64,000 nt of DNA from Erythrobacter sp. SDW2. Lineage in GTDB: Bacteria; Pseudomonadota; Alphaproteobacteria; Sphingomonadales; Sphingomonadaceae. Position 1 is the stretch's first letter. Every line of letters begins with the position of its first letter. This document shows, piece after piece, positions 56,044-64,000 of the stretch. Both the position numbers and the translations under genes were made by a program. The stretch lies in assembly GCF_021431965.1 (NCBI RefSeq), contig NZ_CP090370.1, positions 2,418,001-2,482,000 of the forward strand, written 5' to 3'. The notes under the pieces are model-generated. The model had not been told where the DNA came from. It was given only the letters and a program-made list of their open reading frames with translations, and ran no database searches.

Positions 56044-57393
56044 CTATTCGGCAGCTTCCTTGTCGTCGTCGAGCAGGTCGGAAGCAGTATAGCGGGGCGC
56101 GCTTTCGACCAGCGGCACATCTTCGATCTCGCTGGCGATCTCGATACCTTTTTCCGCCAGCCGCTTGCCGGAAGAAAGCACGTTGCGTTCGAACGAGCCG
56201 ACGAACTTGTTGTAATTGTTGACTGCCGTCTCGAGCCCGCCCCCGACCCGCTTCAAGTGATCCGCCGCGGTCTTGAGCCGACCGTAAAGCTCCGCCCCCA
56301 TGCGGCCGATCTCCTGCGCCTCGCGCGCGAGGCCATCCTGCCGCCAGACCTGCGCCACGGTCCGCGCAATCGCCACCAGATTCGTAGGAGTCGCCAGCAA
56401 CACCCGCTTGTCGAAGGCAAAATTCCACAGGTCGGGATCGTGTTCGAGCGCCGCGGCAACGAAATGTTCGCCCGGCACGAACATCACGACATAGTCTGGC
56501 GCTTCTTCGAACTGGCTCTGGTAGCTTTTGGCCCCAAGCGTCTGGACGTGATTGCGCATGGAGCGGACATGCTCGCCCATCGCCCGCGCGCGCGTGTCCT
56601 CGTCAATCGCCTCGAAAGCCTCTTGGTAGGCGTTGAGCGAGACCTTGGAATCGATCACCAGCATCTTGCCGCCGGGTATGCGCACGATCGCATCGGGGCG
56701 CAGCCGCCCGTCCTCGGTGTCGATCGAATGTTCCATCATGAAGTCGGTGTGCTCGGCGAGACCGCATTGTTCGAGCAAGTTCTGCAGCGCACGCTCGCCC
56801 CAGCGCCCGCGCGCCTTGGGGGCGTTGGTCAGCGAATTGCCAAGCCGCTGCGCCTCGCGCTTCACCTCGTCCTGACCCTTGCGCATTTCCTCGATCACGC
56901 CCGCCAGCTGGCCGAAGGCATCGACGCGCTTTTCCTCCAGCGCCTTGACCTGCTCCTCGTAGCTCTTGAGCCGGTCGCCGACAGGGGCGAGCAACGCGCG
57001 CAGCTTCTCCTCGCTGGCTTTTTCGGCATGGCCGAAACGTTCGGCCGCGCGGGCGAGGAAAGCTTCCTGCGCCTTGCCGAGGACGGCATTGCCGGTGTTC
57101 TGGAACTCTTTCAGCATTTCCTCGCGCGCTTCGACCAGCAGCCGCTGCTGCTTCTCGAAATTGGCCGCGTCCCGCTCCAGCCCTGCCTTCTCGACCGCGA
57201 GCACCTGGGCCCGCTCCTCGGCGGCCTTGACCGCCAGCCGGGCTTCATCCCGCTCGGCTGTCACGCCATCCAGTTGCAGCCGCAGGGATTCGGCCGTGTG
57301 CCGCCCCGCCGCCGCTTCGCGCGAAGCCCAAAGCCAGCCCAAGAGCGCACCGAGGGCGAGACCGATAATGCCGATCACGAGATAGATTTCCAT
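56044..57393 (-). CDS. rmuC: DNA recombination protein RmuC
   Basis: 449 aa. An N-terminal membrane helix (YLVIGIIGLALGALLGWLW) is followed by long coiled coil (about 30-185) and the RmuC nuclease-like core (GRWGERALQNLLEQCGLAEHTDF; RPDAIVRIPGGKMLVIDSKVSLNAY; LLATPTNLVAIARTVAQVW). Members limit inversion at short repeats. It runs alone on the minus strand. Confidence 0.92.
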   Translation of the reverse strand: MEIYLVIGIIGLALGALLGWLWASREAAAGRHTAESLRLQLDGVTAERDEARLAVKAAEERAQVLAVEKAGLERDAANFEKQQRLLVEAREEMLKEFQNTGNAVLGKAQEAFLARAAERFGHAEKASEEKLRALLAPVGDRLKSYEEQVKALEEKRVDAFGQLAGVIEEMRKGQDEVKREAQRLGNSLTNAPKARGRWGERALQNLLEQCGLAEHTDFMMEHSIDTEDGRLRPDAIVRIPGGKMLVIDSKVSLNAYQEAFEAIDEDTRARAMGEHVRSMRNHVQTLGAKSYQSQFEEAPDYVVMFVPGEHFVAAALEHDPDLWNFAFDKRVLLATPTNLVAIARTVAQVWRQDGLAREAQEIGRMGAELYGRLKTAADHLKRVGGGLETAVNNYNKFVGSFERNVLSSGKRLAEKGIEIASEIEDVPLVESAPRYTASDLLDDDKEAAE

Positions 57394-57468
57394 GGTGGGA
57401 ACATAGCTGGAACGGCCGTCCTCGCCAAGCGCGGTGTGCGCAGTTTCAACGGTTACCCGGTGCGAAGT

Positions 57469-57849
57469 TCATTTGCCTGCGGGTTCCTTCTTCTGCCATG
57501 GCCAGCGACCGTTGATCTCGACTTCGAGACTGAAGCTGAGGAACGTCCGGATCAGCACGATCAGCCCCAGTACCAGTACGCTTTGCATGCTGGGATCGAC
57601 GGCGACAGTGCGGATGATGTCGGCTGCAACCAGCAGTTCCAGCCCGACCAGGATCGAGCGCCCGAGGTTGCGGCGGAATCCGGTTACCGGATCCGGCCCA
57701 TGCCCCTCTCTGGCCTCGCGCTGAGGAACACTCAGGGCGAACATGCCGATGGCTATCAGCGTGCCGATCACGATCACCGCGATACCGGTGATCTCGAACA
57801 GCTGGGAGACGGTTCCGGACAGAGCGCGAAGGAAGTCGTCTTCGAACAT
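57469..57849 (-). CDS. DUF1622 membrane protein
   Basis: 126 aa with three hydrophobic helices (FEITGIAVIVIGTLIAIGMFAL; SILVGLELLVAADIIRTVAV; SVLVLGLIVLIRTFLSFSLEVEINGRWPW). The GLELLVAADIIRT and FLSFSLEVEINGRWPW motifs mark the DUF1622 family. Function unknown. Divergent from the Cys-rich protein gene at 57933. Confidence 0.87.
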   Translation of the reverse strand: MFEDDFLRALSGTVSQLFEITGIAVIVIGTLIAIGMFALSVPQREAREGHGPDPVTGFRRNLGRSILVGLELLVAADIIRTVAVDPSMQSVLVLGLIVLIRTFLSFSLEVEINGRWPWQKKEPAGK

Positions 57850-57932
57850 GACCGTTCAACGGAGGCCAGCGCGCTGCGTTCCCCGGAACCTTGCGCCGGA
57901 TTGCGCGCTCCTAAGAAGGAAAGGAGACAGAC

Positions 57933-58331
57933 ATGTCGATCAAGGAAATGATCAAGGAACACCCGCAGGTGGGGGCCGATTGGAACGATCACCTCGGTGA
58001 GGCGGTCAAGCATGCGATGTACTGCGCCGCGATCTGCAACAGTTGTGCAGATGCCTGCAGCGCGGAGGAAATGGACATGCGGCAATGCATCCGCCTGTGC
58101 ATGGATTGCGCCGACATTTGCGCTGCAACCTATCGCGTCGCTTCGCGCCGGACCGGCGGCAATGTGGGCGTGATCGAGAGCATGCTGCGGACCTGCGTTA
58201 CCGCTTGCGAAGTCTGTGCGGACGAGTGCGAAAAGCACGACAACGACCATTGCCGTCGCTGCGCCCGCATGTGCCGCGAATGCGCGGACGATTGCCTGAA
58301 GGCGCTCAACGAGATGGCGCAGCACGCCTGA
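57933..58331 (+). CDS. Cys-rich four-helix-bundle copper-storage-like protein
   Basis: 132 aa with about 17 Cys, arranged as C-x3-C-x2-C-x3-C spacing on successive helices (MYCAAICNSCADAC; CIRLCMDCADIC; CVTACEVCADEC; CRRCARMCRECADDC). This is the Csp/DUF326 pattern; characterised Csp proteins hold many Cu(I) ions inside the bundle. No signal peptide, so cytosolic storage. An AGGAAAGGAG site precedes the start. No other copper gene is adjacent. Confidence 0.92.
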   Translation: MSIKEMIKEHPQVGADWNDHLGEAVKHAMYCAAICNSCADACSAEEMDMRQCIRLCMDCADICAATYRVASRRTGGNVGVIESMLRTCVTACEVCADECEKHDNDHCRRCARMCRECADDCLKALNEMAQHA

Positions 58332-58353
58332 GCCGCGATGCAGATGTGGAAAG

Positions 58354-58379
58354 AAAAGCCCCGCTGGCGCGGGGCTTTT
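58354..58379. terminator. Bidirectional terminator between csp-like gene and def
   Basis: Perfect 11-bp stem AAAAGCCCCGC/GCGGGGCTTTT around a 4-nt loop. With A-run on one side and T-run on the other it can end transcripts from both convergent genes. Confidence 0.85.
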
Positions 58380-58395
58380 CATGTGCCGGAATGTT

Positions 58396-58959
58396 TCAGG
58401 CGGCGCGCAGTTTCTGCAGCTTCTTGAGCGCCATGCTGCGCTTCAACCGGCTCAGGTGATCGATGAACAATATGCCCTCGAGGTGGTCCATCTCGTGCTG
58501 GATGCAGGTCGCCATCAGGCCTTCCATCGCCTCGGTATGCACCTTGCCGTCGAGGTCCTGGTAACGGACCGTGCAGGTCGCCGGGCGATCGACATCGGCA
58601 TAGATCTCGGGGACCGAGAGGCAGCCTTCCTGATAGGTCGCCAGTTCCTCCGCCGGATCGAGGATCTCGGGGTTCACGAACACCCGCGGCTCGCGCTTGG
58701 TCGGCTGGTGGTAATGCTTGTGCCCGTCATGGTGGCACTCTTCCGGCTCGGCATCGGGATCATCGGGCTGGAGATCGATCACCAGCACCCGCTTGGGCAC
58801 GCCGACCTGGATCGCCGCCAGGCCGATACCGGGGGCGTCATACATCGTTTCGAACATGTCCTCGACCAGCGTGCGCAGCTCGTCATCGAACTCCGTCACG
58901 GGTTCGGACACAACTTTGAGCCGGGGATCCGGCACTTCCAGGATTTCGCGAATAGCCAT
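58396..58959 (-). CDS. def: Peptide deformylase with His-rich insert
   Basis: 187 aa. All three motifs are intact: GIGLAAIQ (44-51), EGCLS with Cys113, and QHEMDHLEG with His155, Glu156 and His159, giving the metal site. It removes the formyl group from nascent proteins. Between the strand ending VIDLQ and VFVNPEI is an extra ~15-residue His-rich insert ([10 protein letters not shown], 75-84) that E. coli Def lacks. The reason is unknown; a metal-handling role is a guess. Confidence 0.94.
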   Translation of the reverse strand: MAIREILEVPDPRLKVVSEPVTEFDDELRTLVEDMFETMYDAPGIGLAAIQVGVPKRVLVIDLQPDDPDAEPEECHHDGHKHYHQPTKREPRVFVNPEILDPAEELATYQEGCLSVPEIYADVDRPATCTVRYQDLDGKVHTEAMEGLMATCIQHEMDHLEGILFIDHLSRLKRSMALKKLQKLRAA

Positions 58960-59021
58960 GGAGATGATTTAGGCGCTGCCTGCGCCCGCTGCAAGCGATG
59001 GGTTGCGATCAGAGTGAACGA

Positions 59022-59618
59022 TCAGCCGACCGGCCGCCGCGCCCGCAAGGCCTGGGCCAAAGTCCCTTCATCGAGATAGTCGAGCTCGCCCCCCACCGGC
59101 AGCCCATGCGCCAGCTGGGTGATCCGCACCGGGAAGGCCTCCAGCCGCTCGGCGAGGTAGTGGCTGGTCGTCTGGCCCTCCAGCGTGGCGTTCATGGCGA
59201 GGACGACCTCGTCGATCCCGCCCGCCTCGACCCGGCCCAGCAGGCTGGCGATGTTGAGGTCTTCCGGCCGCACGCCGTCGAGGGCGGAGAGCTTGCCGCC
59301 GAGCACGTGGTAGCGCCCGGTGTAGAGCCTGGCCCGGTCGAGCGCCCACAGGTCCGCCACGTCCTCGACCACGCAGAGCGATTTGGCATCGCGGCGCGGG
59401 TCGGCGCAAATGCCGCACGGGTCCTGCGTATCGACATTGCCGCAGGTGGCGCATTCGACCAGCCGGTCGCGCACCGCCTCCAGCGCTTCGAGCAGGCCGG
59501 GCAGCGCGCTGTCGCGGCGCTTGACCAGCCACAGCACCGCCCGCCGCGCCGAGCGCGGGCCGAGGCCGGGAAGCCGCGCGAGGGCGGAGGCCAGCTGCTC
59601 GATCTCTTGCGATGCCAT
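59022..59618 (-). CDS. recR: Recombination mediator RecR
   Basis: 198 aa from the ATG at 59618. Helix-hairpin-helix [18 protein letters not shown], a C4 zinc finger ([16 protein letters not shown]) and a Toprim domain ([25 protein letters not shown]). RecR loads RecA at gaps with RecF/RecO. The expected upstream dnaX and ebfC are not next to it; it is divergent from fmt with 52 bp between start codons. Confidence 0.94.
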   Translation of the reverse strand: MASQEIEQLASALARLPGLGPRSARRAVLWLVKRRDSALPGLLEALEAVRDRLVECATCGNVDTQDPCGICADPRRDAKSLCVVEDVADLWALDRARLYTGRYHVLGGKLSALDGVRPEDLNIASLLGRVEAGGIDEVVLAMNATLEGQTTSHYLAERLEAFPVRITQLAHGLPVGGELDYLDEGTLAQALRARRPVG

Positions 59619-59670
59619 GGGCGGAGAGATAGGGGCAGCGCCAATCGAACGAAAGGCTGCCGCGCCCCTT

Positions 59671-60576
59671 ATGCGTATCATTTTCATGGGAACCCCGGAA
59701 TTCGCCGTGCCGACCCTGCGCGCGCTAGTGGCGGCGTGGCACGAGGTCGCCGCCGCCTATACCCAGCCGCCGCGCCCGGCAGGCCGTGGCAAGAAGCTCC
59801 AGCCCTCGCCCGTGCAGAAGGCCGCCGAGGAGCTGGGGATCGAGGTCCGCTCACCCAAGTCGCTCAAGTCGGCGGAGGAGCAGGCGGCGTTCGCCGCGCT
59901 CGGGGCCGACGTTGCGGTGGTGGCAGCCTATGGCCTGATCCTGCCGCAGGCGGTGCTCGATGCCCCCATGCATGGCTGCCTCAACGTCCACGCCTCGATC
60001 CTGCCGCGCTGGCGCGGGGCGGCGCCGATCCACCGGGCCATCATGGCGGGTGATCCGGTGACCGGCGTCACCATCATGCAGATGGAGGCGGGGCTCGACA
60101 CCGGCCCGATGCTGGCGACGATCCGCACGCCGATCGAGGACAAAACTACCGGCGAACTGACCGAGGAACTGGCCGAGCTGGGCGCCAAGCTGATGGTCCA
60201 GACCCTGCGCGAGCTCGACAAGCATGTCGCGGTGACACAGGACGACGAATACGCGACCTACGCCCCCAAGATCGACAAGGCCGAAGCGCGGATCGACTGG
60301 TCGCTGCCAGCCCAGCAGGTGGTGCGCCTCATCCACGGTCTCGCCCCCAGCCCCGGCGCGTGGTCCGAAGTGAATGGCGAACGGGTGAAACTGCTGCGGG
60401 CGGTTGCGGTTGAAGGGAACGACACCCCCGGCCAGGTGCTCGACAACCAGCTTACCATCGCCTGCGGCACGGGCGCGATCCGGCCCGAGCGGCTCCAGCG
60501 CGCTGGCAAACCGCCGATGGGGCGCGAGGAGTTCCTGCGCGGAAATCCGGTGGCGGCGGGGACGATTGTCCTATGA
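59671..60576 (+). CDS. fmt: Methionyl-tRNA formyltransferase
   Basis: 301 aa from the ATG at 59671. [31 protein letters not shown], the catalytic [20 protein letters not shown] and [17 protein letters not shown] are the family hallmarks. It formylates initiator Met-tRNA; def (700 bp away, other strand) removes the group. The 3' end runs into a palindromic repeat array. Confidence 0.95.
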   Translation: MRIIFMGTPEFAVPTLRALVAAWHEVAAAYTQPPRPAGRGKKLQPSPVQKAAEELGIEVRSPKSLKSAEEQAAFAALGADVAVVAAYGLILPQAVLDAPMHGCLNVHASILPRWRGAAPIHRAIMAGDPVTGVTIMQMEAGLDTGPMLATIRTPIEDKTTGELTEELAELGAKLMVQTLRELDKHVAVTQDDEYATYAPKIDKAEARIDWSLPAQQVVRLIHGLAPSPGAWSEVNGERVKLLRAVAVEGNDTPGQVLDNQLTIACGTGAIRPERLQRAGKPPMGREEFLRGNPVAAGTIVL

Positions 60577-60585
60577 CGACTCATT

Positions 60586-60709
60586 CGTCATCCCAGCGAA
60601 AGCTGGAATCTCTAACCGCCAGTCCAACCCTTGCCGAAACAGATCCCAGCTTTCGCTGGGATGACGATGGGGCAACTAGGTGTGAACCCAGCTTTCGCTG
60701 GGATGACGG
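60586..60709. repeat. Triple-arm repeat of the CATCCCAGCGAAAGCTGG family
   Basis: Arm 1 at 60586-60606 reads CGTCATCCCAGCGAAAGCTG; arms 2 (60645-60666) and 3 (60687-60709) are inverted copies with CCCAGCTTTCGCTGGGATGA. So one forward and two inverted units within 125 bp between fmt and truA. Dispersed palindromic elements of this sequence are familiar from sphingomonads. It leaves no room for a standard truA promoter downstream. Confidence 0.88.
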
Positions 60710-60718
60710 ACTGTCGTC

Positions 60719-61468
60719 TTGACCCGCTTCGCCCTCACCCTCGAATTCGACGGCACGCCGTTCCAGGGCCTGCAGCGGCAGGCGCATGGGCCGAGTGTGC
60801 AGCAGGCGGTCGAGGAAGCCGCGCACGGGGTGACCGGAGAGGAAGTGACGCTGCACAGCGCCGGACGGACCGACACCGGCGTCCACGCCCTCGCCATGCG
60901 CAGCCATTTCGATGTCGAGACCTCGCTCACCCCGTTCCGCATGATGGAGGCGCTCAACGCCCATCTGCGGCCGAACCCCATCGCTGTCACCCATTGCGAG
61001 GTCGTTCCGGATGACTGGCATGCCCGCTTCAGCTGCATCGGGCGCAGCTATGTCTATCGCATCGCCAACCGCCGCGCGCCGCTGACGCTGGAGCGTGACC
61101 GGGCATGGCAAGTGCCGCAAGAGCTCGACCACGAGGCGATGCACCGCGCCGCGCGGGCGCTGGTCGGGCGGCATGACTTCACCACTTTCCGCTCCGCCCA
61201 TTGCCAGGCACAAAGCCCGGTCAAGACGCTCGACCGGCTCGATGTCGAGCGGGAAGGCGAGCATGTGCTGATCCACGCCGCTGCCCGCAGCTTCCTGCAT
61301 CACCAGGTCCGCAGCATGGTCGGCTGTCTCGCCCTCGTTGGCATGGGCCGCTGGCGCGAGGAGCAGGTGGCCGAAGCGCTGGCGGCGCGCGAGCGGCAGG
61401 CGCTCGGCCTCAATGCCCCGCCGCATGGGCTGTACTTCGTCGAGGCGGTCTACCCGGACGAGACCTGA
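60719..61468 (+). CDS. truA: tRNA pseudouridine synthase A
   Basis: 249 aa with a TTG start at 60719, ten bases after the last repeat arm. No in-frame ATG before the conserved core exists. [19 protein letters not shown], catalytic Asp in [12 protein letters not shown], and [17 protein letters not shown] are typical. It modifies U38-40 of tRNA anticodon arms. The repeat array seems to have replaced its leader; translation may be weak or coupled to fmt transcript. Confidence 0.92.
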   Translation: MTRFALTLEFDGTPFQGLQRQAHGPSVQQAVEEAAHGVTGEEVTLHSAGRTDTGVHALAMRSHFDVETSLTPFRMMEALNAHLRPNPIAVTHCEVVPDDWHARFSCIGRSYVYRIANRRAPLTLERDRAWQVPQELDHEAMHRAARALVGRHDFTTFRSAHCQAQSPVKTLDRLDVEREGEHVLIHAAARSFLHHQVRSMVGCLALVGMGRWREEQVAEALAARERQALGLNAPPHGLYFVEAVYPDET

Positions 61469-61551
61469 CGTAACGTCACCCTAGCCAAGCCTGCCGAGCG
61501 GGCGTAGCGATGGCGCCAACCCGAACGGGACTCGACAATGGGAGACATGAC

Positions 61552-62661
61552 ATGACCACCGGCAAACAACTCTTCACCACGCTCGAAGCGGACGGCACCC
61601 TCACCGTCGCTATCGAGGAAGTGACCGTGCCCGAGCCGACCGGCAACCAGGTCTTGGTCAAGATGGAAGCGGCCCCGATCAACCCGTCCGACCTTGCGAT
61701 CCTGACCGGCGCAGCCGACCTCGGGAACGCCAGCTACTCGCCCGGCAAGTATGTCGCCACCATGCCCGAACCCTTCAACACCGGTTCCAAGGCGCGCCAC
61801 GGGGCCAAGCTGCCCGCCGGCAACGAAGGCGCCGGCACTGTCGTCGCTACCGGTGACAGCGACATGGCCAAGGCGCTGATGGGCCAGCGTGTCGCCTGCG
61901 TGCCGGGCAATGCCTACAGCCAGTACTGCATCGCCGATGCGATGATGTGCCTGCCGCTGGGCGATGTCAGCTGCGAGGATGGCGCGTCGGCCTTCGTCAA
62001 CCCGATGACTGCGCTGGGCTTCGTCGAGAACGCCCGGATGGACGGGCAGAAGGCCATCCTCCACACCGCCGCCGCCTCCAACCTCGGCCAGATGCTGATC
62101 AAGATCTGTCAGGAAGACGGCATCGAACTGGTCAACATTGTCCGCAAGGCCGAGCATGTCGATATGCTCAAGGGCCTCGGCGCGAAGTGGGTGGTCAATT
62201 CATCCGACCCCGATTTCATGAAGCAGTTGCGCGAAGCCATCGACGCGACCGATGCCTTCTACGGCTTCGATCCGATCGGCGGCGGGCAGGCGACCGACAC
62301 TGCCTTCAAGGCGATGGAGCAGGTGGCCGTCAGCAAGATGACCGAATATTCGCGCTATGGCTCGAACCAGCCGAAGCGGATGTTCATCTATGGCCGGCTC
62401 GACATGGGGCCGACCATCCTGACCCCCAGCTACGGCTTCGGCTGGACCTTGTCGGGCTGGCTGCTGACCCCGTTCCTGCAGCAGGCGGGGATGGAAACCA
62501 TGATGCGGATGCGCCAGCGGGTGCTGAGCAACATCACCACCACCTTTGCCAGCAGCTACAAGCGCAAGGTCAACCTTGAGGAAATGCTGACCAAGGATGC
62601 GGTGCTGGATTATCGGGCGATGAAGACCGGCGAGAAGTATCTCGTTACGCCTTGGGGCTAG
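61552..62661 (+). CDS. Zinc-type alcohol dehydrogenase family oxidoreductase
   Basis: 369 aa from the ATG at 61552 (GGGAGA upstream). MDR fold: VEMAAPINPSDLAIL-like N-terminus, GNEGAGTVVATGD, HTAAASNLGQMLIKICQEDGIE cofactor site. No clear structural zinc Cys cluster, closer to quinone-reductase-like members. NADP-dependent oxidoreductase; substrate unknown. Its stop overlaps the asparaginase gene end by 4 bp (convergent). Confidence 0.85.
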   Translation: MTTGKQLFTTLEADGTLTVAIEEVTVPEPTGNQVLVKMEAAPINPSDLAILTGAADLGNASYSPGKYVATMPEPFNTGSKARHGAKLPAGNEGAGTVVATGDSDMAKALMGQRVACVPGNAYSQYCIADAMMCLPLGDVSCEDGASAFVNPMTALGFVENARMDGQKAILHTAAASNLGQMLIKICQEDGIELVNIVRKAEHVDMLKGLGAKWVVNSSDPDFMKQLREAIDATDAFYGFDPIGGGQATDTAFKAMEQVAVSKMTEYSRYGSNQPKRMFIYGRLDMGPTILTPSYGFGWTLSGWLLTPFLQQAGMETMMRMRQRVLSNITTTFASSYKRKVNLEEMLTKDAVLDYRAMKTGEKYLVTPWG

Positions 62662-63656
62662 CGCCGGTCGAACTCTGCCTGCACTGCGGCAGGCTCGGTG
62701 ATCCCGTGCGCAACCAGCAGGGCGAGCAGGATCCGCGCCTTGGCCGGGCCGAGTGCGCGTGCTGCCACCAGGCCGCGCGCGTCGTCATCGACCTCGACAT
62801 TGCGGTCGACCATGCCTTCATCGACCCGGCTTGAGCGCACCACGGGCACGCCTGCTGCTACCGCCGACTGAAGCGCGTCGAGCACCACACGCGGGGCATT
62901 GCCTTGCCCCATGCCTGCCAGCACCACCCCTTCGCAGCCGATGCCAAGCAGCGCCTCGACCGGCTTGGCATCCATCCCCGCCCCGGCGGTCAGGATGGCG
63001 ATGCGCGGCAGCCGCGCCGGCCAGCCAAAGCGTGCCTTCTCGCCCGCCCGCGCCGCAGGGCCGAACCAGTCGAGGCTGGTCGGCGTGACCCGCGCCAGCG
63101 GCCCGCGCGGAAAGCCCCTGAAGGCATCGATATTGCTCGTCGCGGCCTTGCGCACGTCGCTGGCGGCGAAGACCGTGTCGCCCATTACCACCATCACGCC
63201 GCGCCCAGCCGAGGCCGGATCGCTCGCCACGCGCACGCCATTGGCGAAATTGCGCATCCCGTCGCTGCCCACCGCATCGGCGGGTCGCATCGCGCCGACC
63301 AGCACCACGGGCTTTCCGGCATCGAGCGTCAGGTCGAGCAGGAAGGCGGTTTCCTCGGCCGTGTCGGTACCGTGGGTGACGATCACGCCGCAGATGCTGT
63401 CATCGGCCTGCGCCTGCAGCACTTCGGCGTGGAGGCGGTCCCATTCGGTCCACCCGATATCCTGCGAGCCGATGCTGGCTATTTCGACCGGGTCGAGCGC
63501 TGCGTCGATCCCCAGCGCCTTGATCTCGGCGACCATATGTCCGACCGAATTCTGCCCGGGAGTATAGCCGCTGCCGAAGGCAGAGCCGCCACTGCCGGCG
63601 ATCGTCCCCCCCGTGGCGAGGATGCGGATGCGGGGCCGGAGAAGGGGCTGGTTCAT
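62658..63656 (-). CDS. Asparaginase (L-asparaginase family)
   Basis: 332 aa. The two catalytic Thr motifs are ILATGGTIAGSG at the N-terminus and VTHGTDTAEETAF around residue 94, typical of bacterial type I/II asparaginases; there is no signal peptide, so it is cytosolic. Hydrolyses asparagine to aspartate. The Arg/Pro-rich start (MNQPLLRPRIR) is short. Confidence 0.92.
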   Translation of the reverse strand: MNQPLLRPRIRILATGGTIAGSGGSAFGSGYTPGQNSVGHMVAEIKALGIDAALDPVEIASIGSQDIGWTEWDRLHAEVLQAQADDSICGVIVTHGTDTAEETAFLLDLTLDAGKPVVLVGAMRPADAVGSDGMRNFANGVRVASDPASAGRGVMVVMGDTVFAASDVRKAATSNIDAFRGFPRGPLARVTPTSLDWFGPAARAGEKARFGWPARLPRIAILTAGAGMDAKPVEALLGIGCEGVVLAGMGQGNAPRVVLDALQSAVAAGVPVVRSSRVDEGMVDRNVEVDDDARGLVAARALGPAKARILLALLVAHGITEPAAVQAEFDRR

Positions 63657-63721
63657 GCGATGCCCCTATCGCACCATCCGCAGGGGCGACAAGCCAATTG
63701 CCTCGCCGCGCGCTTTCGCGC

Positions 63722-64000
63722 ATGTCCAGCGTCATGAGCGAACGCGCCGAAGACTATGGCTGGACCGCGCACGATCCCGGTTCGAGCAGCTACATCGCGC
63801 CTGAAATCCTGCGTCAGTTGCGCGCGCTAGGGGCGAAAAGAGTGCTCGATGCCGGATGCGGCAATGGCTCGATCACCGGACTGCTGGCGCGCGAGGGCTT
63901 TGCCGTCAGCGGGATCGATGGCGATGCGGGCGGGATCGCTATCGCGCAGGCGATGTATCCGCAAGTGCCCTTCGCAGTCGCCGATTTCGGCAACGACGGC
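63722..64000 (+). CDS. SAM-dependent methyltransferase, N-terminal fragment
   Basis: The first 93 codons before the right edge. SAM-binding motif I is RVLDAGCGNGSITGLLAREGF with the acidic residue in VSGIDGDAGGI. The opening YGWTAHDPGSSSYIAPEIL resembles small class I methyltransferases of the UbiG/Tam type. Start at 63722 or at the in-frame ATG at 63734. Substrate unknown, gene incomplete. Confidence 0.82.
   Translation, partial: MSSVMSERAEDYGWTAHDPGSSSYIAPEILRQLRALGAKRVLDAGCGNGSITGLLAREGFAVSGIDGDAGGIAIAQAMYPQVPFAVADFGNDG

Noticed and set aside
56257-57951. 564-codon plus-strand frame opposite rmuC and DUF1622
   Set aside because: Low-complexity antisense of two recognised genes, no motifs or ribosome-binding site.

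Overview
The window reads as an ordinary chromosomal segment of a GC-rich alphaproteobacterium, most likely order Sphingomonadales and close to Erythrobacteraceae. This rests on recognised families and their arrangement: a CcrM (GANTC) DNA methyltransferase, a ChvI/ChvG two-component system next to pckA, an HprK-RapZ-EIIA(Man)-HPr regulatory PTS block, a transhydrogenase with a split alpha subunit, a very small aa3-oxidase subunit IV, and dispersed palindromic repeats of a kind I associate with sphingomonads. The genus assignment is inference. I saw no rRNA, tRNA, prophage, transposase or CRISPR array.

Layout. 0-2 kb: 5' end of glmS preceded by a VapBC-like toxin-antitoxin pair with a palindromic operator. 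2-10 kb: O-antigen ligase-like protein, a lone CpaF secretion ATPase, two DMT exporters, an entericidin-like lipoprotein, an ABA4-like membrane protein, a bile-acid/sodium symporter-family carrier and a dGTPase-like HD hydrolase. 10-15 kb: subtilase, Asp/Glu-racemase-like protein, and a tightly overlapping trio (beta-helix protein, diheme cytochrome c, membrane-anchored alpha/beta hydrolase). 15-19 kb: coxIV-pntA1-PDZ-pntA2-pntB-lipoprotein operon. 19-26 kb: NtrC-like regulator with an altered GAFTGA loop, SDR, PhoD-like phosphatase, folP, exported M20 peptidase. 25.7-34 kb: ccrM with a dense GANTC cluster in front, DUF305 protein lying between rnhB and a decayed copy of the rnhB 3' end, PQQ sugar dehydrogenase, GNAT, DUF1285, NUDIX, CCA-adding enzyme. 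34-41 kb: parC, PfpI-like protein, DUF4349 lipoprotein, ferredoxin and two tandem cysteine desulfurases. 41-47.5 kb: TonB, DUF885 peptidase, two DUF3597 proteins, an exported HExxH/TPR-like protein and a small helical-repeat protein. 47.6-54.9 kb: pckA divergent from chvI-chvG-hprK-rapZ-EIIA-HPr-rRNA/tRNA methyltransferase. 55-64 kb: Crp/Fnr regulator, rmuC, DUF1622, Cys-rich copper-storage-like protein, def, recR, fmt, truA, zinc-type dehydrogenase, asparaginase and the start of a methyltransferase.

Most genes are core housekeeping. The observations I think deserve a second look are: (i) the 110-bp displaced, decayed copy of the rnhB 3' end on the far side of the DUF305 gene; (ii) seven GANTC sites in 152 bp in front of ccrM; (iii) a palindromic repeat apparently translated as the N-terminus of PntB; (iv) the coupled beta-helix/diheme cytochrome/hydrolase operon of unknown function; (v) the NtrC-like regulator carrying GAFPGA; and (vi) a frameshifted small Gly-rich gene near the tandem DUF3597 genes. 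No feature here is a proven new system; the beta-helix/cytochrome/hydrolase trio is the best candidate for an uncharacterised one.
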